NCBI GenBank assembly: GCA_934045905.1
Contig: OW203764.1
Span: forward strand, 32,343,629 to 32,407,628
Reading direction: 5' to 3'
DNA length: 64,000 bases
From: Leuctra nigra
Taxonomy: Eukaryota > Arthropoda > Insecta > Plecoptera > Leuctridae
Every line of letters starts with the position of its first letter. Position 1 is the stretch's first letter. The position numbers and the translations under genes are program-made. A model generated the notes under the pieces. It was given only the letters and a program-made list of their open reading frames with translations. It was not told the origin of the DNA and searched no databases. Positions 12,301 through 27,300 of this stretch are shown one piece after another.

Positions 12301-15300
12301 CCAGATTCTATGTGATTTAAGGAAATTAAACAATCCCCGATCCGGATTTATATAAAATCCATAGCTAGATTTTTTCCATAAGAAAGCGATCAGTAGAAAG
12401 ATCGGTTTTCGTTGCAGTATTTTGTAAAATATGCAGTAAGTATGGTATTTAACTTTTAGAAAGTCATTTAAAATCGTTAAAACCTTTAAAATAGTTAATC
12501 ATTTAGAAATAATATATATATATATATATATATTTTATAAATTGTGTAGAATTTCAACCCATGTTACTATATTCAAGTCAAACCTTGAGTCACTTGCGGT
12601 AAAAATTATTGAAAACGTAACTACATCTTCAATATACAAAGTTAAACCACATGTCGTAAAATTTACTAGAAATGCATGTCTTTATATTTATTTAAATATT
12701 AAATATTTATATAAATTGCACGTTAACGTACAAATAATATCAATATAAAATAATATCAATGAGCTTATATTGTTTCGCATGGTAAATGTATCAATACGTA
12801 TCTGCACTTGCTATAATTCTATCATCTTTATCTGGTCTGTATAATAACTAGATAACTTCCAGGCCTGGCTATAGCCACGCGCGCTGACTCTCTTGTAAAT
12901 AGGTCGCACGGAACTATTTTTTCCCGTGCGGCAGTTTTTCTCGTGACAGAAACCACCAGCAAGAGTGTCACAGAGAAATGCATCCACAAAACCTTGGCTA
13001 GACGCTCTGCTGTGACTCACTGGGTTTAATATATGCCGCCGTTCACTCGTTGCCGTTCTGACTGACAGCCATTTCAAATTAATAGATTTTCATTAGTCAC
13101 TCAAGAAGCATTCATTAGGGTTGTGTTTGTGTAATGTGGAGATTGTGATTATATGAATTGTGGATGTTTGTTGATTACGAAATGTGTTATGTCAAGCTGA
13201 GCATGGACGCCAAATTAATTGTACTTTTTCTAAAAGGGACTTCCGCTATTTGTAGAATGTTACGTTTAGTGAAGATAATCTGATAGTACTCGTATTTTGC
13301 AATATTATGCGTATAGTTTTCTTTAATAATTTGATATCCTAATGATGAGCGGTTGTGCTGCATAAAAATCGCTGAAAATGAAGTAAATTTTCTTGATATT
13401 ATATATTATTATTTATTAATATTGATATTGATATTAATGTAATATTTATTAGGTATCTCAGACAGCTATTTAAAATAACATATTATTCAGTTTTTGGGAA
13501 AATATGTTTGAAATTATATCCGGAAACTAATACATTAATTCTCGATGGTGTATTACTACATCCAATAACAATCAAAAGAAAAGCAAGATACATTCATAAT
13601 AATATTCCAAAAACATTATTCAAGACTTTCTGCACGCACTGGCGACGGAAAGATTGTCATAAAAAATGAGAGAGTATTAATTCACAATAATCATATTTTA
13701 ATTTTGAGCTGCTGAGAGAAAAATATGGCTTAATCATAATCCATTGTTGAACGTTGAATGTTCGAAAATTTAAATAATCGCGCTCGGCCGTGATTGGTTG
13801 ATTTCTCCTGGAATTGCTAAAAGAATCTTCCTTTTCATCCAAGAAGAAATACAGCATTGAAAAAATAAGTTTATTAAATTGGCTGTAGTTTCGTTAAAAA
13901 ATAAAAAAAAAAAAAAATGTATCTTCCGCATATTGGTCCCGTTTGATCATGAACGAAGTCAGCGCAAAGTCTCCTCAACCAATTATCAGTGCCACCAACG
14001 CGTATACCTACAAGTGCTACAAGGTGATTTCTCGCGTATTCTTCACGTTAGCTTGCTCAACGCCTCCTCGCAGATGTGTTATTTTCTATTTCCTCCACCC
14101 ACATGTTACATGCGGGCAACGCAACAGATGATAAATTACATTCTCCTCGTAGGATTACAGATATAATACGAAGAAATTAAAAAAGGGATGAATTTCTTTT
14201 CCACCAGCCCACACAAGTTCTCTGTAACATCATCGTATAACAGTTTCATTTCCGTATCTGTTCCGAACACGTCTCTTTGCATGAGAAAGCACTGCTACGA
14301 ATATACAATTTACTGAGTTACCTAACATTTCTTATATGATTTGTAAGAAATGAGAATTTAATTGACTATAATATTCTTATGTCAGTCAGTCACTCGTGCA
14401 TCAAGAACCGTGAACTTGATGAAGGATTTTGTATACTTGACGGAATCCTGCGATCCAGCGAAATGAATTTATTTGGAGTTTCTGGACCAATGAATCGGAC
14501 TCTAATGCTTTGGTTTTAACATAATAGTCCCGATTTCCGGCCTCGGAATAAACTCTGCCAATAGGGAAGTTTCCTTAAAATTAGATTTCAAAATAATATT
14601 TATTTTATGAAAGTTAAGATGTTGCTGAACACAGATATGGTATTATTTTTGTTGTGAGATGATTTTTTTTAAAGTAATTAATTTACAAAGATTGATATAT
14701 TTCTTACAATTTTAAAACAGGAAAATTAACAATGACATCACAATCCTCTATATTGCCATAGTAACAAAGGAATCACCATGGTAACACATTGTTGGAGGCT
14801 TGGGCGAAATGACATCACGTTCCTGATTCTAGTAACATGCCGTTTTTCCCGCCAAAATATCCAATGACAATTGAATTTGATTTTTATGAATGAAAATTTT
14901 AAATTTCGCTGATGATAAGTGTGTTTGTTATTGTTAATTTTATGTTGATATTTACAAATTAACTGGAATAAAATTTCACGAGACTTCCCTGGACCCTATT
15001 CCAATACAGAGCGTTGCACTTTGAGTGGAATGTGAGTCATCCCGGCATAAAAAATAACCAACAGAAATATGGAGCAAGTTGGTTCAGGCAGTAACGCTCT
15101 GGACTTGCACTGAGGTCCCAGGTTCGGCTCACGCAGCCGTCCTTCATGATTATGGTGGCGCGATGATTTCTCGCACTTGTCTACAAAGTTTTGAAACTTT
15201 CAATATTAGTTCGTTATTGTATCATCCTCAATAATATCGAAAAATAGATGGGGTCTACTTTCTGAGATATTCACAGCTGAAATTTCACTTTTGCCCTATA

Positions 15301-18300
15301 CTTTAGCATTGGAAGTGGTAAAAAGGGACAGTTTATTTTTTTCCCCTCAATTTAAACTATGTTCCCACGTCGAGAATTTTGCCAAAAACTAAAATTAAGT
15401 TAGAATACATATTAATGAACACAATTTCGTCAAGAAAATGTTACCAAGCTGACCTATTTAAAAAGATATTCATCATTATGTATAAGTACCACTTTTCTGA
15501 TATTCCCATAAGAGCATTACAAATATAAAGTTAAAAGATAAAACATTGACTGCCAATATAAATTATATTTTATAAATGCAATACTAAAATTATTTCAACA
15601 TTATCCACAAAGCTTTACAAATTTCCAAATTCGAAGTAATCACTTCTCATATTTTAGTATTGACTTGTATCGAGGTCAATGGTTTCATCGAAATCATCTT
15701 TTCGTTGTTGCTNNNNNNNNNNNNNNNNNNNNNNNNNNNNNNNNNNNNNNNNNNNNNNNNNNNNNNNNNNNNNNNNNNNNNNNNNNNNNNNNNNNNNNNN
15801 NNNNNNNNNNNNNNNNNNNNNNNNNNNNNNNNNNNNNNNNNNNNNNNNNNNNNNNNNNNNNNNNNNNNNNNNNNNNNNNNNNNNNNNNNNNNNNNNNNNN
15901 NNNNNNNNNNNNTTCTTCTTCTTCTTCTTCTTCTCCTTCTTCTTCTTCTTCTTCTTCTTCTTCTTCTTCTTCTTCTTCTTCTTTTTCTTCTTCTTCTTTT
16001 TCTTCTTCTTCTTCTTCTTCTTCTTCTTCTCTTCTTCTTCTTCTTCTCTTCTTCTTCTTCTTCTTCCTTCTTCTTCTTCTTCTTCTTCTTCTTCTTCTTC
16101 TTCTTCTTCTTCTTCTTCTTCTTCTTCTTCTTCTTCTTCTTCTTCTTCTTCTTCTTCTTCTTCTTCTTCTTCTTCTTCTTCTTCTTTCTTCTTCTTCTTC
16201 TTCTTCTTCTTCTTTTAATGGACAGTAAGCCGAAGCTTATTTCAGCCAGCAGTCAATAAATTTTCACATGCAGTTTGATTGTACAGATATCTATCAGGTA
16301 GCAACACTAAAAGTGTCTGGAAAATCAATGAATTGGTTTAGAAACGACCTTATTCGTAGAAACGGGGGAAAAAATGCCGACCTCAGTTTAAATGTCAAAT
16401 CCTGCGAAAAAAACGGCCTAAGAAACAAATAAGAGAAACCAATTGGCTTGACCTGCGAACTTCGGGAGAAGATACTCGATAACTATACAAATAAAACAAA
16501 TCATTCAATTCCCTTTGTTCAAGTACATCGACACCGCCAGAAGAAATAAAAAAACTCTTATTGAAGACGCAACATCTCGATGCAAATGTGGCGCATTAAT
16601 TCGAACGTTATAAAGAGTTTGAATTGATGCCGTTGAGTCAAGCCGAGTACTGATTCGCTTCTTCTTCATCTTCGACTCTTTGAACTCGATCAGACGAACT
16701 CATTGCCAAGTGTTAATGAGTTGATTATACTCGCTCAACCTCTGCATAATGCCCGCCAATTCTAATGATCGAAGTAAATATCCATCTGTATTTCTATAGG
16801 TAATTGGACAAACGGATTCTAGAATAATCTAGATATATTCGGAGGCTAAGCAGAGTTAATTTAATATTGCTGTAAATATGTCCAAGGATGTTGAAAGTTG
16901 CCAACTGGTCGTCACTTAATTGAATTTAATATGAAAATTGAACTTTCCTTCATGTTTAATTACATAGAAGAATTAAAATGTTATAATTCTGTGATAAAGG
17001 GCCAATTTTCGACACCGTTTCGAAATTTGGAAAAAAACTTAAAGTGAAGCGGTATTATTTGAACCATAACCCAAATATTATCTCAACAAAAAAAACAGGA
17101 CATAAGTGTTTTTGGAGGGATAGTTGAGCGAGCGAAGCGAGGACTCCTTTTTTGCTCTTTTGGCACGGACCTGTTTTTTTAATGTTTTTTTGTTGTCCAT
17201 ACTGCTATACAGGTCGCTCAGTTTCTTCGATCGAGCTGAAATTTTGCACACATGTACGGACCATCTCTGGAATTTGCAGACCCAAATTTTTTTTAAATCC
17301 GTTGATTTCGTCAAATTTAAAACAATAGTATCTTCCGATTTGATTGATTGATTGATTAATTTGAATTATTGTGAAGTCATTGCGACCTACATTGTCTCAA
17401 ATCTTACAAAGTTTCAGACAAATCTTCCAATTGGTTAAGTTGAAATACTATGTTCTGATTGGTCAAAATTCAAAATGTTCCGATTTAGTTCACATTTGCA
17501 TGGTGATCAAGACCAACATAATCTACAAATATTACACATCACCAGGGATCGAACCCGATCGTTTACGGGTTCAGGTTCGGGTTCGGGTTCAGGCAAAAAA
17601 TTAATAAGGGTTCAGGTTCGGGTTCAGCTTCAGGCAAAAAAATAATATGGGTTCGGGTTCAGGTTCGGGTTCAGGCAAAGCAATAATACGGGTTCAGGTT
17701 CGGGTTCGGGTTCGGGTCCGGCTCTACACTTAGATTAATCAGTATGTATTTACATATTTGTGTTCCAGACCAATTCATTTTCAGGTGTACAGTTTAGTAA
17801 ATTTGAATTATATCAACAAACTTCATTTAATTTGACTTAAAATTTTATTTTTTGGTCAATGCTTTGTCATTGAACGCATGTCGAACTGACGCATGGGACT
17901 CATAGGCGTACGCAGGATAAAGCATTGGGGAAGGGGGGAGGGGGGAACGAATGATCAGCCTGAATTTACGCGATTTTTGGCATATAATTTGTAAAGGCGT
18001 TTAGATTTTCTAAAAAAAATTGGTAGACACAAAAAAGTATGCTGGGTTATGTATATAATTTATATATCCATTTATAAAAAAATTCGAGTGGCCAATACAG
18101 AGCTATTATTCAGAAAAATCATCAGAAATTCAAATTTCCCGTTTTGGGGGCGAAACCTCCGGAGATACTTTTTTTCATTGTCATTAATTTGTGTGCAATT
18201 TTGAGGCATTTTGAACCAAGGTTTTAGGAAATTGAAACACACATTCATTATAAGAAACATATTTTTAAAAGGAATTCTAGGCATTTAATGTTATTTGTTT

Positions 18301-21300
18301 AAATGCTTTGTTTTCTATAAAATTAGTACTTAGATCCAGTCGAAGATGACTTGATGATTAATGCGAAATGATGGCAGAATTGGGATTTCAGACATACAGT
18401 TTGCCCCGCAGGGAGATTTTTCATTTTACTCCCTACTAAAACGAATTTGGGACACTGAAGGCCACGAGTTACATTAAGATTGATTAAAATTATTAAATAT
18501 AAAATGTATTTTATTTAATTTGAAAACCCATAAAAAACCCTTAAAAATATGGGTTCGGGTTCAGGTTCGGGTTCACAAATATTATTTATAAAGGTTAAGG
18601 TTCGGGTTCGGGTTCAGACAAAAATGTAATACGGGTTCGGGTTCGGGTTCAGGTTCACAAAAAATACGGGTTTTTTCGGGTTACGGGTTCGGGTTCAGGT
18701 TCGGGTTCGATCCCCTGCACATCACATCAGTAAAGTAGTTACAGACTTAAATTTACATTTTATGAGTTTTAAATCGGTATCTGATGAGTTTTATCGAAAA
18801 TTACCAACTTCATGGCAACTTTGATCTATTATTCAATTGTTACAGAGTTTATAGATAGGAATGTTGCAATGAAAATAAGTAATGATGTAGTAAGGGTCGG
18901 TTTTTGTACCTCTTGCTAAAGTTCTTGATAGTTAGCTAACGGATAATGTTAGCAAGCACCTAATTTTACATTGATTTCATCCTCTAGCTAGCACTAGTAA
19001 GAATTTGAAAGACGTTTGCTAACGCTATCAAGAACATTATCCGGTAGCTAACTTTAGCTAAGTTATCTTTTATTGAGTAGATTGTGTTCAGTTGGAGTTT
19101 TGTGCGTATCCGTGCTCGCTCATCAACGCGTTACATTGAGCGTTTTCCTAGTAAATAACATGAATAACAAGTACAAACAATTTTATGAAAATGAGACATG
19201 CCATTTTTATTCTGAAATGGTCCACTGACGTTCAAAAGTATCAGCTCTCCTGCCTCTGTGACACTAACGTCACCCTCTCTTGCAGACCGCCGTCAGCCAC
19301 ATCGCCTCTCACGGGTCGCAGTCGATGCTGGAGGCGCTGCTGCAACTGTCTGGGGTCGACGTCAACAAGCCCGACAACGAGGGTAACACTCCTCTGCACT
19401 TCGCGGCCCAGGCAGGTGAGCGGGCCACAGACTATGCTTCACATTCATAGTTGATTTAGTTCCGACAAAATAATTCAAACCGTGACGCTAGAAATAGTTT
19501 TGAAAAGCGCGTAGTAATGCACAAGCTAACTCTGCATCTGTTACTTCCTCGGATGCTGTGAACTTGATCCTTGTTCCAGGTCATGCAGATGTTGTGAACT
19601 TGATCCTTGTTCCAGGTCATGCAGATGTTGTGAACTTGATCCTTGTTCCAGGTCACGCAGATGTTGTGAACTTGATCCTTGTTCCAGGTCATGCAGATGT
19701 TGTGAACTTGATCCTTGTTGTCATTCAGATGTTGTGAACTTAATCCTTGTTCCAGGTCATGCAGACGTTGTTAACTGTTCCAGGGGTTAAATGTTCCAGG
19801 GCATGCAGATGTTGTGAACTTGATCCTTGTTCCTGGCCACGCAGATGTTGTGAACTTGATCCTTGTTCCAGGTCACGCAGATGTTGTGAACTTGATCCTG
19901 AGCCACTGCTCCGAGGTCGACGTGGACGCTAGGAACCTCCTGGGCTTCACACCGCTCATGAAAGCCGCTCTTCAAGGTCGAACGCGGTGCGCCAAGCTGC
20001 TCATCAGTGCCGGTGAGTTACAATGTCATGACGTCATCATACACCTTCACATGTTAAAGGACCAGTGAACCCAAAAAACAAAATTTTACTATCGTTCATT
20101 TTCGGGGATTAAACACATTGACGCAGTGTTGGAACATCTAGCCTAACGCGTATGGTCTTGAAATAATACATAATTGAATGACCTTGCGACAAGTGGCGAG
20201 TCAGTATTACAGTGTTACATCGATTTTCATCTTCAAATATTCGGTGTGAGCAAACTAAGTGCAACCCAGGATTAATTTTATGATGAAATAACAAACAAAT
20301 ATTCCTCTTTCTAACCATATTTTATTCAAAATTATAGCGCTTATCGTTTACCTGCAATTAATAAATTATCTTATTAAGCTCCACTTTATATTTTACCAGC
20401 TGGTACTTTTGAGTGTAAATATCGCGTTTTGTTATGATTTCTGCATACCCGCAACCTCTTGACCCCGGCTGAGCTCGGGAATTAGTTTCGCCATTCCTCT
20501 CCGCAACCCAAATTCGAGGGATTTAAACTCAAATGAATTTACGGTCGAAATGAGATCATTATTGAAGGCATTTAAACATATTTTTTGAATGTCAGTGACG
20601 CAACATTTGTATTTTAAATGTACACTCAATGAATCAAAAAATGGCACACAAAGTTATTCTTTTCAAACACAATTTTCAAGTTTATAAACATTTTTTTTAA
20701 TTTTCTGCTTATCACAAATCAAATACTAATGATAGTGACCAATAACGCTAGTTATTAGAGTCAGGTACGTTTAGAAAAAATATGGTGGCCAGATTAACAG
20801 GGGCTTACGGACAAGAGTGTGACCTTGGATCTAAATGCCGCTATACAATAACTCGGGCTGCGTGATAGCGATCGTGAAGACAGAACGCCCAACAGCCTGT
20901 ATTTAATGTAGATTTCGATCCAAAGCGGACTGACTGAACCCACAAACATGCAAAATTACATTAAAATCATGCAATTATTCGTAGATTACTACCTTCATAA
21001 CACCCCCAGGAATAATATAAAATTAAATACTATTTTTAAAGTCTACAGAGGGTAGTTCGGTTATTATACCTACTGATAGAATCATAATTACACCAATTAT
21101 AGTCGAGGCAGGAAGATATTACAGAGAATTTATTAGCAAAATAATTTTCTCGGAATTAATTATCTGGGTGGTTTTGGATTCTAAAAAGAACATATTAAGA
21201 GACTAGACCTACACTTCCTCCACCCCACCATAACGAAAGAGCGAACTTCAAGATTTTCGCGGTCTCGAAATGGCCAAAAACCAACGATAATCATAAGCAG

Positions 21301-24300
21301 GAAGCGCAGCGCTTCTGAAAAGCTGTGTGAGGGAAGTTGGAACTATTCATTACGCACCTATATAATCTAAATACGTATAAATATTTATAAAAAAATATGT
21401 ACGGATATATTAAAAAAAATATATATATAAATATTATCTTTTTAATGAATATTAAGTTATTTAATGCGTTTTCTATACGTAGAACGTATAAAGATGGCGC
21501 CACAGTTTGTACTGCCGATGGACTTATTTGAGATTCAAATATTAACATTGGCAGCATTGGAAGATGACGCCCTTCCTTGTGGGTGGGTGTGGGAGGGGGG
21601 GAGTGTCTCTTAATCACCTACAGTTGTTCTGAAAAAACAAATTGCTTGTGTAAAGGGGATTAGAGAATCACTGTATTTTATTTCTTGGACGACTCAATGC
21701 TACTTGCATGCTTCACCGGTACACATCACGAAACAAAATAAGCCAAGATTAAATATGTTGTTATTATTTAATATTTACACACTTTATACAGTCTCGGTTC
21801 CTTCACATCAAGAAATAAACTAATAATTAATAATCCTTATATGATTGCCTCTTCTAAAAGCATTTCTCTTCACTAGTACATTTCCATTCACCTTGACAAC
21901 AACACCCTCTTTCGCCCAAATGACAACACTGTACTCCTGAACACCGAGCCGGCCATGTTGGCACTCGCTCGTCACCGATATACCCATCCCACTCACTCTC
22001 ATCAGATTCACAATACGTTCCTCCCCATGCCGTCTCACTTCCACTCGCAGTCCGTCGCCTGTCACTGCGACCTTGTTGCCGACGTCACTGCACACAGTCA
22101 CATTGTCCCCGCTGACGGTGACGTTGGTGCCAGTCACTCGCGCGGCGTTGCCGACTATCACGGCGTTGTTCCCGCGGACGACGGCGTCGTTGCCGTGGAT
22201 CAGAGCGTCGTCGCCGGTGACGTGCGCGTTGTTGGTGCGCACGCGTGCATTGTTGCCGGTGACGTGAGTCGTGTTGCGGCCCCTGATGATTGTGTTGTCG
22301 CCGACGACGGTGGAGTAGTCGCCGTACACGAGGGAGAAGTCGCCGCGGACATGGGCGTGGTCGCCGATGACTGTGTTTCCGTCGCCGGTGATGTTTGCGT
22401 TGTTGCCGTTGACGGTGAGGTCGCTGACGGACAGCTGGAGGTCGTTTCCGGTCAGCTCTGGCGTGTTCGTAGACGAAACTGAGAGAAAAAAGAGAGAAGA
22501 AAGCTGTCATGAATCTTCAAGGAACACGGACAAGAAACCGACTTTAGCTTTAATATTTCACTTCTCCCAACGCATGTATATCGGATTTTGCGTGATAGCT
22601 CGACCGAAGCAGACTTTACACATATTTAATTCACTCCAATGGTCTCTGTACACTAATATGAACAGAGCACGAGAGTCTCCTCGCTAGTAGAGGATTGCAG
22701 GAACAGGAGAAATAGGAAGGAATCTAAATCCCTAAAATCTATGAATTCAAAATGTTTTTCATAGTATTCATGTGGCGTCCACGCCTTGTACAGTTTGGCG
22801 TGGCAGCCATTTTTATGACACACATCAGAATTATTATCAATCTGTATTCTGGTATTTCGTCGTCGAGTGCAAATGAGGCTGCAGAAAAACTCGAATTGTC
22901 ATAAGGACCCCTCAGAACCAGAGTGGTGTAAGTCACATTTTCTCAAACTGAGATAATTGGACTTAAAGTTATTTGGAAAATGTTAATTGTGGGATGGTTT
23001 TTAGATGTTTGGAAGGGAATAATATTATTTAAAATAGAGTGATTTAACTAAAACAATAAATCTTCAAATCAAAATCTTTCAATATTGACCAGGGTCAGAG
23101 GTCAAAAATAGATACACCACTCTGGCATGGAAGTAAAATGACATTAGGGAAAGTTAAACAGTGAAACATAAAAACTTACACCAAAATGGCACTCAACTTT
23201 CGTTAGGTTAGTGTTGTGAGTGTTGTCATACTGTTGTGCTTGTCTTTTATCAAGCAAAATAAGTTTGTATGACTCATAATTTATGCTGTTAATCAATAAA
23301 TATATCAATAAGATATGAATAACTAACCCAAATCTAAATAATTTCGAAGAAAAGTACCTGAAAATTTAAAAAAAAATGTTGACTTATCACCACTCTGGTT
23401 CTGGAATAATTGCTAATAAAATCTGCATGCCTGGAGATAACTGCTCCCTAGCGGCCAAATTGAAAGTTATGACTTAGGCCACTCTGGCAAAGACAGAATA
23501 GAACATGACGATTATATTTCCGTGCCTAACACAAAATGTCAATTTTTTGACTTACTACACCACTCTGGTTCTGAGGGGTCCTCACTCATGAAATATAATA
23601 AAATACCACCGATTTACCTCAAGTAAAATCTGACTGACAGTGACATTTATAATCATTCAAGTCAACGAATGGCCGCCCCACAACTCAAAGTAAAGAGAAT
23701 GTTTTACATTTTTATGATGGTAAAATAACTCACTTACCTGTTGCACCTTGTACAACCCTGCCTGTCATCACGTGACAAAGCCACAGGGCTGCCAACGCGG
23801 TGACAACACTTGTCCGAGAACACATTGCGAGTGACGGACTTTCAATACAAACACAGCATTCAGAAGGTTACTGGGAAATTACATCAGAGGTTCGTTAGGT
23901 TATCGGTTAAAAAGACACAAACAAGTTGATTCAGCGTGGTCAAGAGCAAGAGCAAAGGTGTCACTTGCGAAATGTCCAATTCGATAGGCAAGAAACCAAA
24001 TCGCGATGCAAATTCCACCGCTCACCACCTGCTAACGTATTCTCCAAAACCTGTGTTTGTTTTTAAAGATATTATTAGGAACATTACGTTTAGTATCAAT
24101 GAATATTATAAAAAACTCAGTTTATTTTCACGCGTCATAAATGTTGTTACAAAACTAATTTAAAATATCTTGCTGTTGATGCATGACGAAATATTAAACG
24201 AATATTACTTGATTTATTTGTAATATTTTATCATAGGCGAAGCGACTTTGTATATAGTTTTTCACTAAACTGTGAATGTCTTTATTACTCACACTTCGAG

Positions 24301-27300
24301 AAGAGATCCGGGAATAACCAGCGAGATAAAATATAGTATTACTTTTCCTGCATATTTGACTTATTATATAAACAAAGCTATGTTAGTACACTCGGCCAAA
24401 CAAAAATGATGGCTTACAAATCTGATTGACTGAAAAAATGTTAGATCGCAGCATGAGGAGGCTTGCACGTTTTCTCAATTCCATTCCTGATGGAATCTAG
24501 CTCCCTGCTATAAGGATTAACATTGCATGGAATTTAATTTTATAAGAATTGAAAATTTAACAAGTTCAAAATAGGCATTCTAATTTGTTCGCCGATACGA
24601 TTTTCGTCAAGTGTACATTCAGCACTGATCGTATTGGTAACTGTCGATCGACAACTCTTAGAAGAGATCAGCATTGACTCGACAATGTAGTCGAGCGACT
24701 ATTGACGACGGTTACACGATCAAGTCTTCGAACACGCGGCGATTGTTTTGAACCTGCCGTTGACGAATTAACTGCCACTTCTTAATCACAGTGTCACGTG
24801 ATCAGTGTTGTGACATCGGGAAGTATACATGCAAGTTGACAGTAATTGATGCAATATTTGATCAAGATGAATTGTGGACATAACGGTGGACGAGAAACAG
24901 TTCCTATGCTGGATGATCTTCACTTTTAACAAGTCACATTAAATGTGTCACAAATGTGAAATAATGCTGCTTTATCACAAATAGACTCTGTCACTGTATG
25001 TCTGCTATACTGTTATATCACTATATTTTAATATACCTTTTGTAACAAAGTGCCCAAAAATATATTGATTACTGACGATCTTTCCGATAAATTCAAAACA
25101 AGTTGATTTGGTGCAACAGGTGCCAGTATGGAGTGTAAATGTTTGCAATTGCTGCTCTGATCATCTTCAGTTGGTCAGAGACAATGTCAAGTACACTGTC
25201 AAGTACAATGTCAAGTACAGTGTCAAGTACAATGTCAAGGTCAATGTCAAGGTCAATGTTCAATGTGTCTTGATCTGTTGTAATTTCCGTGCTATGACGT
25301 CATGACGAGTTGTATCGAGATTCTTCTACTAATATAAACATTTTTGGGCTCCCATATTTTAGTAATTGACTCATATTGAGGCAAATGACGTCATAGAAAT
25401 CATCGGGCCTTATTAAGTATTACTAGTCGACCTCTTAGTTTCGATGACGCTAATAGTCACTGAAATTGAACGTAAATAAGTAGAAGGTATGTCACCCCGA
25501 CACAACGGAGTAGAATGTGATCCATCATGGCACAAAAGAAGGGGGTAAGTAGAATGTATGTCACTCCGACACAACGGTGTAAGTAGAATGTATGTCAGCC
25601 CGACACAACGGTGTAAGTAGAATGTATGTTACCCCCAAGGAGGTTATTGTTATATTCTTCTGGAGGGGCCAACCGCTATACCGGCCTATGCTACGGGCTT
25701 GAAGCCACTCCCGGCTAACCGCCACTCCTCCCAGGCGGAAAAACTCCAGAGGTGGGATTCTATAACTCCATTGCGACTGCTTAGCAATTTCTTCCATAAG
25801 GATTAACATTGAAATAATTGCTAAGCGATCGCAATGGAGTTATAGAATCAGGGCCCAGGCAGAGAACGATTGCATTCGCACGCGCACTTACGACGCCAGT
25901 CCAAGAGTTACAGTAATTTTTTAATTGCGCGCCAATGAATACACTTAGAGAGATGCGGTCTATAACATTGTTTAACTGAGACTCCAAGGAATCACTTCCC
26001 ATTTTTCGATTCACTTTTTACACTTTGGGTGGCACGCAATTACAATATATATGGGAACGTTTTGAAAAGAACTAAGAATGCACAAAAAGTGTTCTATTCA
26101 ACTTGCTGTAACGTCGCAACTTTTTGAAGTATCAAGAATAAAAAAATTGGAGGTGATTTCTTAGAGTCTCAGTTAAACAATGTTTCAAACCGCATCTCCC
26201 TAAGTGTATTCATTGTTGCGCAATTAAAATATTTCTGGAACTCTTGGAACTGCGCTCGTATGACAGCGTGCGACGTGACTCGTTGCTTGCCTGGAGTTTT
26301 TGCCGCGTGAAGTGTAATATGACTGCAGAAAGTCGGCTTCAATCCGCGCGGCGCATGGCCACTCCATGTATATAACCTCCTTGGTTACCCCGACACAACG
26401 AACCATGTTGCAGGCGCCTCCACCGTGCTGCGCGACACCGGCAAAGGCCTGCGTCCCGACGGCTGGGCGCGCTACTGCGGCCGCTACGTGTGTGCCGACA
26501 TGATCGTCAAGCTGTCGCGTCACCGCCTCCTAGAGCGGACGGCCTCGTGTGGACGCTGGGGCAGCGAGCCGGACCTCGTGTCGCAGCTCATGGAGACCAC
26601 CAGACTGCCCGCAGCTGCGCAGCCGCAGACACACACACAAAGGTGACGTCATTATCATGTCTTTCATTTTACATACCTCAATCTGTTCATTTCACTGGGA
26701 GACAGGCAGTTTATCAATAGTTTGATCGTATTTTAAATACATTTGTGAAAGAGAGATATTAAGACGGCTCAGTAGTGATCGTGGTCTTGAAGAGTTTTTT
26801 AATCGATTTTTATCAATATCTTTTACCAATGTAATTGTTAACAAAATAGGGCTTTGTACGAGTATTCAGAACAGTTCAATGAAAATAATTTCATACTTTG
26901 GAATAAGTTATTAGTTTTATTTTGTCCAACAGATGTTTAGTGCCATAATTTTATTTATTTTCGGGCACTAAACATCTGTAGGACAAAGTAAATCTAAAAA
27001 ACCATTACAAGCTATGGTATTATTTTCATTGAACTGTTCTGAATACTCGTACAAAGCCTTATTTCGTTAACAATAACATTGGTAAAAGATATTGATAAAA
27101 ATAGATTAAAAACTCTTCAAGGTCAAACTCACTACCCAGCCGTCTTAAAATGAAATACAAAAAGGGGTATCGAATATATTATGAAATTAGAAAAAAACTC
27201 TCCCAGTGACATTTTGGTCATCTGAGACGCCATGTTGCAGTTTTCCTATACCACGGGAGAAGGAGAGGGAATCCTTTTTGACTGAGATATGTTTACTTTT

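Noticed and set aside
15660..16259. Long frames of Ser, Phe or Leu runs
   Set aside because: Produced by the TTC microsatellite and the run of N.
17560..18715. Telomere-like GGGTTC hexamers
   Set aside because: The unit GGGTTC(G/A) differs from animal TTAGGG and lies inside a hAT element with an 8-bp target duplication.
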